Assembly (NCBI GenBank): GCA_026545765.1
Contig: CM048842.1
Location: forward strand, 67,494,371 to 67,558,370
Reading direction: 5' to 3'
From: Plantago major
Lineage: Eukaryota; Streptophyta; Magnoliopsida; Lamiales; Plantaginaceae
DNA length: 64,000 nt
Both the position numbers and the translations under genes were made by a program. Below are positions 48,253 to 58,109 of the stretch, piece by piece. The notes below the pieces were generated by a model. That model was given only the letters and a program-made list of their open reading frames with translations, was not told the origin of the DNA and made no database searches. Numbering within the stretch: the first letter of the stretch is position 1; every line of letters begins with the position of its first letter.

Positions 48253-48536
48253 TAAGGTGGATGATTAAATCGCGACAAACACACACTAGCTCTTGCTTCT
48301 TTCATTCTTTCCTTTTATAAAAAAAAGCTTTATGAATAAGCGGATATCAAGTTAATTGATAATATAATTTGGCCAACTCTAGTGTTAACCTTCAATAACT
48401 ACCAGAGCGGATATCATGTTAATTTTTCAGTGTTAATATAATCTTTTTGGCTGGTTAAAAAAAAAAACCTTCAATAACTACCAACACACTTCATAAAAAT
48501 AACACAATTGCATTGAAGTAGATATTCAATTTTGAT
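48253..48536. repeat. Dispersed repeat, copy 2, left part
   Basis: Closely matches 19347-19615. The match stops at ...CAATTTTGAT, where MULE-2 begins, and resumes after MULE-2 at about 54078 with TTTGTATGCACAAAACAAC. Confidence 0.82.
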
Positions 48537-48732
48537 GGTGCATACTAAACGCATGACAATTTTTACTAAACGCATGACAGTTTTTAACATATTGCAAAAG
48601 GTCATTCAAGTAATATAAATATAAAAGTTAGTCCCATATTTATCCTATATTCCGCTAAACCCCACAATACCTCACTTCTTCAAAACTATATAATCGTAAA
48701 CACACTACAATACAATACGAGAACAAAAAATT

Positions 48733-51329
48733 ATGTCATCCAAGTATTGGCCGGATTATGGCAACGATGGCGAATCAGAAGAGGTATGAATTGTTTTAAT
48801 TTGATATTTATAGTTGTTTATAATTATTTTATTACGTTCGTATGATTAAATTAGCTAAGATTTCACTAAAATTTTACAAAAAATATAAAAAAAACTGGCA
48901 AAAAACGTTTGGTAGCTTTACGGCTTACTAGAACGCTCATATGGTCAGCCTCATGAGCCGCCTGGCAGCCCCAGGTAGCCCCCAAGGCTACCAGATCTGG
49001 TAGCCTTGGGGGCTACCAGAATGGCGCCTGGTCAGCCTCAGCCAGGCGCCTGTGAAGCTGACCGGAACAATGAATGCAGATTTTTTTTTTTAGAAAGTAA
49101 TTAGTTTATTGTTTTATCGTGTATGATTTGATTAATTTTTTTATTTGTTTATAACATTGCTCTTATGTTTTAATTTGTCAACGTAATCCATTTATTGATC
49201 CGGATAGATATCCAACGGATTCAGACGAAGCGAATCCCGCCAATGATGAAGAACCCCAATATTTCATACCTTCACCGGAATATGATGATGGTGATGAAGG
49301 TATTTTTGGGGCGGTTTATGATGGTGTCAAGGAGGACGAGAATGAGTATGAAGATCATAACCACTTGTTTCAAAATATGGGTACATTCGCATGTAGAGAG
49401 GATGCTGAAGATCAATTACACGCATCGGTCGGGAAAACAACATGTTTAAAGAAGAACCGTGTTTACCTTGGTTGTGAACGCAGTGGGAGGTACCGAGACA
49501 CTTCCACCAATAGAGTTGATGTTGTTCCCCGAACATCAAGTGGGACGAAGAAGAATGGTTGTCCATTTCAATTGAAGTTAAAAAGAAAAGGTGAGGGTCA
49601 ATGGGTCATACAAACGAGCGATAATAGAGGGAAGCACAACCATGCACTTGGAAATCATGCAAATTGGCATACATCGGCGTCGAAGTTGAAGGAGGGCGAG
49701 TTGAAACTTGTGGGTGAGTTGTACAAGACTCACTTGAGACCTATGAGTATCCTACTTGAGGTAAAGGAAAAGTTTCGGGATAATGTTAGTAATATCCGAC
49801 ATATCTACAACGGCATACAGAAAAATAAGAAGGAGAATATGGATGGGTTGAGCATGATGCAATACTTTCTGAAGTTGTTGAACGATCATCGATACTACCA
49901 CTTCATGAGGCTTGAGGATGGAACAAATAATCTTGGTGATGTATTCTTTGCTCATCCTCTTAGTGTTGATTTGCTTCGATTGTATCCTTATGTGTTGGAG
50001 TTGGATGCCACATATTCCACTAACCGGTTCGACATGCCTATGGTCGAGATTATTGGGTTTTTGCCAACGGGGAATAATTTTCATGTTGTGTTTGCATTCA
50101 TTAAGAATGAAAAAGAGGATAGCTATTTTTGGATCATGAAGTCATTGAAGAATTTTTTCCACGGTATTCAGATGCCATGAGTTATTGTTACAGATAGAGA
50201 GTTGGCCCTCACTAACAGCATTCGCAAAGTTTTCCCAGATGCCACCAGATTACTTTGTAGACGACACATTGGTGTTGACGTACAACAAAAACATGTGAAG
50301 TTGTATCATACCAAGGAATGGGAGTATGCAGTTAAGGCAAGGTGGGATAATGTGGTGAATGAAAAAACTGAGGAGTACGATCTTTACGTGAAGGAGATAC
50401 TTCATGCTTGAAGATACCTGCAGGATTCGGAGTGTAAAACTTGGTTACTGTCGTTTCATACTCAGCTTGTGGCTTATTGGACGAACCAATCTCAGCATTT
50501 TGGAGCTCTAACGTCTAACATGTGCGTATTATTGTTCATTTATAGTACACTATTCTTATGCAATGACCCAATATCATAAATATCATATTCGATACTGTAA
50601 TATGTGTAGGGTTAAAAGTGCACACAGTCAAGTCAAGTCATGGATCAGGAGTCCGAGAGATAATTTCCCTACAATTTTCGAAAAGATTCATGAGATACAT
50701 GAACTTGATTTGAATGCCATCAGATCACAGTTTGAATTGAACAAAACGAAGCAACATCAACACTGTAGACGTTTCATGCTATTTCGGAGACTTTCGGGTG
50801 TTGTTTCGCATGACTGGATTGTTCTCTTAGTTGAAGAGATAAAAAAAAGACACCCCATCCGGGCAACTGCACTTGTGAGTTACGTACTACGCATGGCTTG
50901 CCATGTGCATGCCAGATGACCAGTTTAATCGGGAACAACATGCCCATTGATCCAATCGACATTCATCCCTTTTGGAAGAGTCTTGATATAGATGCAAAAC
51001 GTGACTGGAGTGAATCGGGAAGAGAAGTGTTGATGATCTATGTGACGAAGCATTCAAGGATTTTAAAGTTTGCAAACGATGCCCAAAATAGGAAGCTAGC
51101 TGAATATGTCCACCAACAGAAGTTCCCTGATGCTATTAATATTGATGAACCACTTCATCACAAGCACAAAGGCCTTCCACCTAAAGCTCAAGGTCAACGA
51201 TATAAAAGTGAGTACGAGAAGCAACAAAAGAAGAAGCCCATTAAGAAGAAGGGTCAAACTCAGGATAAGTCTCAGGATCATAGCCAGTATCAGACTCGGG
51301 ATCATGCGCATGCGACCACGATATCATGA
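48733..51329 (+). pseudogene. MULE-2 transposase remnant
   Basis: A first exon, 48733-48783 (MSSKYWPDYGNDGESEE), ends at GTATGA. The main exon starts near 49170 and runs through an acidic N-terminal part, a zinc-binding-like region (NRVYLGCERSGRYRD, SGTKKNGCPFQLKLKRKG, KHNHALGNH) and the MULE DDE core (ELDATYSTNRFDMPMVEIIG, VIVTDRELALTNS, LLCRRHIGVD). In-frame TGA codons occur at 50178 and 50409. An intron of about 90 bp follows TSNM (near 50521), then KSAHSQVKSWIRSPRDNFPT. A frameshift near 50890 leads to a Gln/Lys/His-rich tail at 51329. Closely related to the MULE-1 transposase. Confidence 0.85.
48974..49017. repeat. 44-bp perfect palindrome near the MULE-2 left end
   Basis: GGTAGCCCCCAAGGCTACCAGA is followed directly by its exact complement, centred on AGATCT. 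It lies in the first intron of the transposase. The next 40 bases hold another stem (GGCGCCTGG / CCAGGCGCC). Confidence 0.95.
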
Positions 51330-51560
51330 TCAGTTCGAGCCTCGGATCATAGCGATGTCGGACTCGGGATCATCGCGATGCAGACACAATATCATGATTA
51401 GTTCCAGTCTCAGGATCATAGCCAGTATCAGACACAGGATCATACTTAAGATCAGACTCAGATTGAGGATCATACTCAGACGCAGTACCAGTCTCACTCT
51501 CAGTTTCATGTAGAGAATTTTCATCCACCAGAAAGAAGTGGAACTCTGGAAAATTTAACA
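51330..51560. repeat. Imperfect CAGGATCAT-type repeats
   Basis: Degenerate repeats of CAGxxTCAGACTCAGGATCAT encode Gln/Asp/His-rich sequence downstream of the transposase tail and before the OTU remnant. They generate several long antisense frames that are not genes. Confidence 0.6.
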
Positions 51561-51610
51561 AGTTCAGGTCTATGCCGAAGGTCAATAAAGCCATACATAG
51601 AAGTGTGGTT

Positions 51611-52242
51611 GAAGTAGATGCGGATGGACACTATGGATTTCGAGCACTATCTTTCTACAAGTATCATACAGAACATAATTGGCCCAAAGTTAGACAGGAT
51701 ATCTCATAAGAGTTGACCACTCACCGAGATCTATACGTATGACTATGTCGTGATGGTAAGTGTTCCTATTTTCATTATTCGTACGTACTTCATAAAATTA
51801 TCGATACGTAGTTCATAAAAAAATGTTTCTTTTTTTGTTATTGGTCATTTTGTAGGTAGTGTAGAAGAGTACCCGAGACAACTCGAGATTTTGGATTGTT
51901 TCGATGATATTGCTGCTAATAGCAAATGGTTAGATCTTACAAATCTCGGTTTGGACTTTGGCCGTTGCGACTAAATATCAGGTTGTCATTACATGTTATT
52001 GGAAATCTCTTAGTTGTGTCTACTATCCATTGGAATGGAGAGGGTTTGATGATCATCTACCCATCCCACCTACAGAAGAATGGGCTCTTGGGCTCATTGA
52101 CAAACACTTCTTCGTGCTACACATGAAAGATGGAGCACCAATTGGATACACACCAAGGGAATGGAAGGAGTTCAGAGATTCTGCACTTGAATGTTGGGAA
52201 GAACATTATGAGCATAGGCATGTAGCGTTTGTGAGAGGTTGA
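51611..52242 (+). pseudogene. MULE-2 OTU-protease-like remnant
   Basis: EVDADGHYGFRALSFYKYHT (from 51611) corresponds to the SDGNCGYRCIAQLQYG active-site block of the MULE-1 OTU domain, but the catalytic Cys position is Tyr (codon TAT, 51632-51634) and the preceding Asn is His. A stop follows at about 51707. After a probable intron, the frame from 51958 carries VVITCYWKSLSCVYYPLEWR and DKHFFVLHMKDGAPIGYTPR, placed like the His-containing C-terminal half of OTU. Protease activity is not expected. Confidence 0.7.
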
Positions 52243-52363
52243 TTTGTTGATCTGGTTGTATCTTATTGTCATTTTCGCACTAACTCCATTATCATATTTA
52301 TTACCTTGATCTAGAGGCAGAAACATGCATTTTAAATAACCCATAAACTCCAACCTCATTACG

Positions 52364-52680
52364 GTCATATCAAATTAAGGGGCAAATTAAAATACAAACA
52401 TCAAGAATCCATATACTCCAACATCAAGCATCCAGAAAACATCAAACTCCAACATCAAACATCCAGAAAACATCAAACTCCAACCTCAAGCTACAAACTC
52501 CAACCTCAATACGATCATATCAAATTAAAATACAAACATGTAGACATATACTTCAACATCAAGCATCCAGAAAAACATCAAACTCCAACCTCAAGCTACA
52601 AACTTCAACCTCAATAAGATCATATCAAATTAAAATACAAACATCCAGAATCCATAAAAACTCCAACATCAAACTACAAT
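52364..52680. repeat. Imperfect tandem repeats in MULE-2
   Basis: Blocks of TCATATCAAATTAAAATACA plus CATCCAGAAAACATCAAACT recur at about 52365, 52515 and 52620. The sequence lies between the convergent OTU and PMD remnants and is noncoding. Confidence 0.7.
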
Positions 52681-52713
52681 GCTTCAGTCAAGATAGTCAC
52701 AAATTATGCAAAC

Positions 52714-53586
52714 CTAATCACGTTGGCTCGTACTGGGCTTTTTCACCAAAATCTTGGCCAACTTTTGTAAGACTCCGAACATGTCTTCAATACTACCCGG
52801 TCCAGCACAAACATGTGGATGGTATGGAGTTAACAACTCTGTGACTATCTCAACACATGTAAAACCCTGTTCACATAAAAACGTAATTAAACAACAATAA
52901 AGTATGAATCAGTACGAATACAATGATAATTGACAACTCACTTCATAACTAGCATCCTCACCAACGCTTGCAGATCTATTAGAATCTATAATCAACTTAG
53001 GACGTGTCCTTTGAAGATACCAAGTTAAGTAATCCTCTGATGCTTTACCAGCATTGCCTGGGTTGAGTGACCTACTCTTGAGTAAGCATACATGCTCACG
53101 CCAGCCCTGAAACTGTGATATGTCGACCAGGTGATGCACCACGTAGCTACGAGGATTCGCTAATCTCATATGCTTGATCGACAGCCTTGGGGGTAACAGT
53201 ATTGTCTGTCCATACCCAAACTGGCGCATAACACGATCTGGCATATATGCCTCGCAGATGTCCCGACAATGTATAATGCCTTATAACAGTGATATGGGAC
53301 AATCACGATCCGGTGTCCTCCCAAATGGTGTCCAACTCACCTGAGTAGTGGAATGAATTTGTTAATGATAAATAATAACATTTATTACCATTCTATATAC
53401 GTGAATATTAACAAGAAAACCTACATCGTTCACAGTTAGACAATCCAATCTATTTCTCTTAAGTAAGTGGTCATGATGCGATTGATGCACCCGAGTCGGC
53501 ATCCATCCACTTGCATAGGGAGAAGAACTACCATGGTCCATCCGCTTCTTTCCCCGGAAGGTAGGAAAGTACTCGTAAATCCATGT
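52714..53586 (-). pseudogene. MULE-2 PMD gene remnant
   Basis: Exons on the minus strand with GT-AG borders: 53586-53425 (TWIYEYFPTFRGKKRMDHGS), 53340-52942 and 52866-52714 (ending KILVKKPSTSQRD, then TAG). Exon 2 has WTPFGRTPDRDCPISLL, an in-frame TAA, then GIIHC and EAYMPDRVMRQFGYGQ, matching MULE-1 around PISQYRGIIHC. N-terminal PMD exons are missing: upstream of 53586 lies the GC-rich hairpin region. The splice sites remain sound, so this is decay of a real gene. Confidence 0.78.
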
Positions 53587-53694
53587 CTACAATTCATGAG
53601 TTTTAAAACAACTATTACTTAACGGTAGATCCGGTTCTTACGAGGACCTCGTAAGATCTAGGGAGCTCTGATCGGAGCGATCGGAACTTTAAAA

Positions 53695-53734
53695 AGCTCC
53701 AGATCGGAGCTTTAAAAAGCTCCGATCTGGAGCT
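53695..53734. repeat. 18-bp-arm palindrome near the MULE-2 right end
   Basis: AGCTCCAGATCGGAGCTT and its complement are separated by TAAA. Further AGCTCC/GGAGCT blocks surround it (53660-53770). Confidence 0.92.
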
Positions 53735-54054
53735 TCAGAGGCTCCGGACTGGAGCTTTTGAAGCTCCGTTCCGAGTTCACCGGATTCCGGCCAAGAGCTC
53801 CGGCGAGATTTGGGGTTTGCGAAGGGGAAAGTAAAAAAAAAAGGCTAGCCTTCCTTTGATGCTTCTTCGAATGCTTCTTCGTGTTCTTCGATTTAGTTCG
53901 TTTGAAGATTCAAGGAAGAATATGTATGAAGGGAGTTCAAATGTAAAATTTAAAATGTTTTGGATAAAATTGTATTATAATTTTGATGAGATTTACAAAA
54001 TGTTAAAAAAGTGTATTGCGATTAGTAAAAACTGTCTTGCGTTTAACATTCTTG

Positions 54055-54112
54055 ATTTTGATTTTGATTTTGATTTGTATGCACAAAACAACACCACAGA
54101 AGATTCATCCGT
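54055..54112. repeat. Dispersed repeat, copy 2, right part
   Basis: Begins with four GATTTT-type units and continues TTTGTATGCACAAAACAACACC, matching 19610-19645 of copy 1. Confidence 0.75.
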
Positions 54113-56866
54113 TTTAGAAAACAATGACATGTGATGAGGTAATATCTGAATATATATTTATATAGTACCAATCCATTTTGTCTACTAGTGTAATATGGAG
54201 AATGAATCAGCTTCAAATTAACACAAAGATTATGAAAGGTACCTAGGTACCTGTATTATAGACTAATTTGAGTCATAAAATGATTTTATAAGTATAAACA
54301 CAATCTTATTGGTATACAACTAAGAATGACTATTCATCCATTAAATTATTTTAAGGTGTTTGTCTTGTATCTTCTACAGTAAAAAATTTAACTTAATTTT
54401 TTTTCCACTAAACAATCATCATTCTATTTCTACCCTACTCTTACTTCCTTTTTACTTTTTCAATCAAACTAACAATTTTAAATCAATCAAACAACATTTA
54501 AACCAATCAAATATCCTTAAAAAATATCAAACACATCAGTTCCTTCTTACACACATCATTTCTTTCTTACACACATCACTTTATTCTTATACACGCTACA
54601 TAACAACCCTATAAATTTTTAACTTTATTCCAAACACCATTTTCTATAAATCATCTTTTAACTTATTTATTATTTATCAAGTAAAATTTTTCCTTAACTC
54701 ACTTTTTCAACTCTATACCAAACAATCAGAATGTTTTAAACAATATTCATAATATTTTATAAATGAAAAATTTTAATCGTACGTAGAATGATGATGTTCT
54801 TATTAATTTTGTTTTGATTTTATATTTTATTCATTGTATAAAGTCGGTTGGTCCCAATTGTAACTTAACACGCTTTAGATGTGAAAACAATGGCCATTGA
54901 AAATGGTGGTCCAAGGGAATCTCTATTAATGAGCAGTCCTTCCCTAATCAGTCTTTTCGTCGATGAAATGAATAAAGCAAATTATTGCCAATGCCAAAAC
55001 AAATGTGGTCCCGCCAAACTAGGACCCAAAGTTTTGGCATTTGCTAGTGAAATGCCAAACATTCGATCTCAAATGCCTGCCAAGTGCCAATATCGATCAT
55101 TGAGTATACTCCTCCCTTTTCATCAATATATGCCAAAATAAAGATAGTAGAAGAACACAAGCAAGTTGAAGGTCTTATTGTTAACAATGGATGCCAATCT
55201 GTTCAAAGAACATTATTGTCATTCGAGTTGGAAATTCGAATTGAACACGCATAATATATTCCAATACATAAAGTGATATGAGAAGTAGTCATCTTTTCTA
55301 AAGTAGAAGGATCTGTGTGTTTGTTTCTTAAAGTAGAATGATCTGTGTTATGCAAATCTTAATAAAATGGGTTTTTTTTTTTTGTTTTGAACTAAAAAAT
55401 ATTGCATACTGTTTAACATACGACTTTAACATACATTTATGTAGAATAGTGATTTAATAGAAGGTTTTAGTTATATGTTAACTTTAACATACATTTATGT
55501 AGAATAGTGATTTAATAGAAGGTTTTAGTTATATGTTAATCACAATTCATATGCCAACTTTTGATGTAACTTCTCTAAAATAAAAGGTAACCACACTAAC
55601 CACCATAGATAAGGAAGAAACTCAATAGATTCTTCTAATTGTTTAAGCAGTCAGTAGGTTTTTTCAATTAAAATAATTACGTAATTAAGTTATTTTTTTC
55701 AAACATTAAAACTTCTACTTTTACAAATTTTAAAGTGATCGCTCGCGTAAAATACCTACTGATCGCCACGGTCAGGAAAACACTCAACCACAATTTATGA
55801 TTATCATCACCCACTATAGGAGGATTCGTAAAAATTTTAATAAAAAAACCATCCACACCCGATCGCGCCCACCCCATACATTCTTTGAGCCAACCATGTA
55901 CGGCTCCAAATGCCCAGCTTCTGGCTAAATTTCCGGTTCAGCGAAACTTTTTCGACTATCGACTAATAAAAAGCTGACATTCGTGAACAAGACTTCTTTT
56001 TCCAAATTGAAATTTGGAAAAAAGTTCGAGTAAATTTTTTGAAAAAGAAGGAGCTTCTTATATTTTTATTCCAAAAATATCCCTACCCAAATTAACCTAA
56101 ATTAGACTAAATAAAATAAGAAGTAAAAACACCCATATTACCAAGCAACGAATTCTATACATCATGCATCCAACATTATCAGACTGAGATACATCTTGCA
56201 AGCACGCAACAAGTTATGACATCTAGTTTTAATTTAGGTGATGAAGTCATTGTTATAAGCATAAGGATCATTTGTTATACATTTTGTGTACTTTTTTGCA
56301 ACTAGCATAAGGATTAATGTATTCGCACATCTTTAAAATGCATACATGTAGTACACATCAATTACTGATTTTTTTCATTACTAAGTTAAAATGCTCAACG
56401 ATTATTTCTTTCAACTTCTGATAATTTTGATGATGTTATTAAAGTGGCGATGTAAAGTACATTGAATATATATTATAATTATTGGACAAAATATGATATA
56501 TTATTATTTAAAAAATTATAGACTAATAATACGATAAGAAAGGTTAAAGAAAAGAAAAATAAGAGTAATGCCCTTTTATGTCATTTTACAAAATACCAAA
56601 TGCTTTTTCAATTTAATTCTTAACACCTACATTTAAAACCAAATTCTCAATTGCTTTCCATCTAGTTTTGCTAAACAGAGTCTTAATTGGGAGTTGGGAG
56701 TTGGGATAGCATGCAGATGATTGAGCTTATTGGGCAACCACACGAACTTAACTGATTCCCAAGCCCACCTATCGTGGACTTTAGCCCATTTCTCAATAGA
56801 TATGCACTCAAGGATGATCCGATCCGATTAACTGAATGGTGACAGTTTTCTTCAGTTCATGCGAAA
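54113..56866. other. Intergenic, AT-rich, no gene seen
   Basis: A 58-bp tandem duplication lies at 55423-55538 (ACTTTAACATACATTTATGT repeated). An ATG frame at 54893-55141 (MAIENGGPRESLLMSSPSLI, preceded by an in-frame ATG at 54881) has no recognised relatives and is not supported as a gene. The last 150 bases are the PPR leader. Confidence 0.5.
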
Positions 56867-58109
56867 ATGGAAGCTCTGCTGATACCTTGTTCACCACTTC
56901 CATTGAAATCACTCAACGTGAAGAAGAATTCCCGTCGATTCTCATCGAAGAATCAATCGTTCCAGCTCAAGGTACAACCTCTTCTCCATTACGTTCAACT
57001 GAAATTGCGTTTACTTTCTCAGTTACTATTATCTGCAATTTTTATGCTTATACTTTTCTCTCATATTTTTCATCAAACATGAGGAGGATTATGATTCACC
57101 ATTGCACCATTCGAACGGACGAAAATTTCAAAAAAACTCGGGAGACCTATTGCCATCGAAAGTAATGGTAATCTGGCATAAAATGTTGAACAGTTCATTT
57201 GTGCCTGATGCTCAATTTGTATCAGAAATGATCTGTGTTTGCGGTAGTGTGGGTGATTTTGGTACGATTTCTAGAATCCTGCGCCAAGTGAAACTGAAAT
57301 TTCCTGAATTACTGCCTGATGTTTTTGCACTTGCTATATGTTGTTTTGGGGAGAGAGGGCAGCTTGATTTTATGGAATTCATGGTCAAGGAGATGGTTTC
57401 CATGGATTTTTCTGTAGGATCAGCGGTTGGGAATGCGTATGTAGTGTATTATAGTGCCTGGGGTTCCCTGGATGATGTTCATGTTGCTTATGGACGACTG
57501 AAGCGGTCCAGGATTTTGATAGAAGAGGAAGCCATTAGGGCTGTTTCGCTTGCTTACATTAAGGAGAATAAGTTTTATGGTTTGGGTCGCTTTGTAGAGG
57601 ATGTAGGAATGGGTAGGAAGAATGTTGGAAATCTCCTGTGGAACATTCTGTTGCTTTCTTATGCTGCAAGGTTCAAAATGAAGAGCTTGCAGAGGGAGTT
57701 TGTGAGAATGGTTGAAGCAGGATTTGAACCTGATATTAATACATTTAACATTAGAGCGCTTGCGTTTTCTAGAATGTCATTGCTCTGGGATCTGCATTTG
57801 AGCTTGGAGCATATGAAGCATGAGGGAGTGCTTCCTGATCTTGTGACTTATGGTTGTTTTGTTGATGCATATATGGAGAGAAGGCTGGCGAGGAACCTGG
57901 AATTTGCATTCAAGGAAGTAAACTGGAATGATTCAGTTTCTGTATTGACGGATTCACTTGTTTTTGAGGCTATGGGAAAAGGAGACTTCCACTCAAGCTC
58001 GGAGGTAGTTTTGGACTATGTGAAGAAGGATAAATGGACCTATAAAATGCTGATCGGCAACTATCTTAAGAAGAAGTTTCGGAGTAATCAGATATTTTGG
58101 AATTACTGA
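56867..58109 (+). CDS. Organelle-targeted PPR protein (P class, 376 aa)
   Basis: Pentatricopeptide repeat proteins bind organelle RNA and aid splicing, stability or translation. Exon 1 is 56867-56971 (MEALLIPCSPLPLKSLNVKK, Ser/Lys/Arg rich, no acidic residues after Glu2, like a plastid transit peptide). Exon 2 is about 57084-58109. The donor is GTACAA; the acceptor is CATGAG, which has an imperfect pyrimidine tract, so the border could be three bases later in the same frame. Repeats can be seen as helix pairs with PDAQFVSEMICVCG, PDVFALAICCFGERGQL, PDINTFNIRALAFS and PDLVTYGCFVDAYM. The closest type known to me is the Arabidopsis At3g42630 kind, from memory and unchecked. Ends KKKFRSNQIFWNY, TGA. 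No DYW or E domain. Confidence 0.88.

Larger units (their letters stand above)
48537..54054. mobile_element. Mutator-like element MULE-2 with OTU and PMD remnants
   Basis: A 5.5-kb element. Terminal inverted repeats of roughly 70 bp contain ACTAAACGCATGACAG (left) and GTTAAACGCAAGACAG (complement of the right end), related to the MULE-1 termini. ATTTTGAT occurs on both sides (9 bp with one mismatch), inside a repeat whose empty copy is at 19347. Genes: transposase (+, from 48733), OTU-like remnant (+, about 51611-52242), PMD gene (-, 53586-52714). Transposase and PMD converge, the opposite of MULE-1. Stops and frameshifts throughout. Confidence 0.9.

Noticed and set aside
51096-51594. Leu/Ile- and Ser/Asp-rich frames on the minus strand
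   Set aside because: Shadows of the imperfect CAGGATCAT repeats at the end of the MULE-2 transposase.
54881-55141. 86-codon ATG frame
   Set aside because: No recognised motif, no splice extension, no promoter signal. Likely chance in low-complexity intergenic DNA.
57102-58109. PPR gene as a single exon starting at 57102
   Set aside because: That codon is TTG. An upstream exon with ATG at 56867 and a transit-peptide-like sequence joins in phase.
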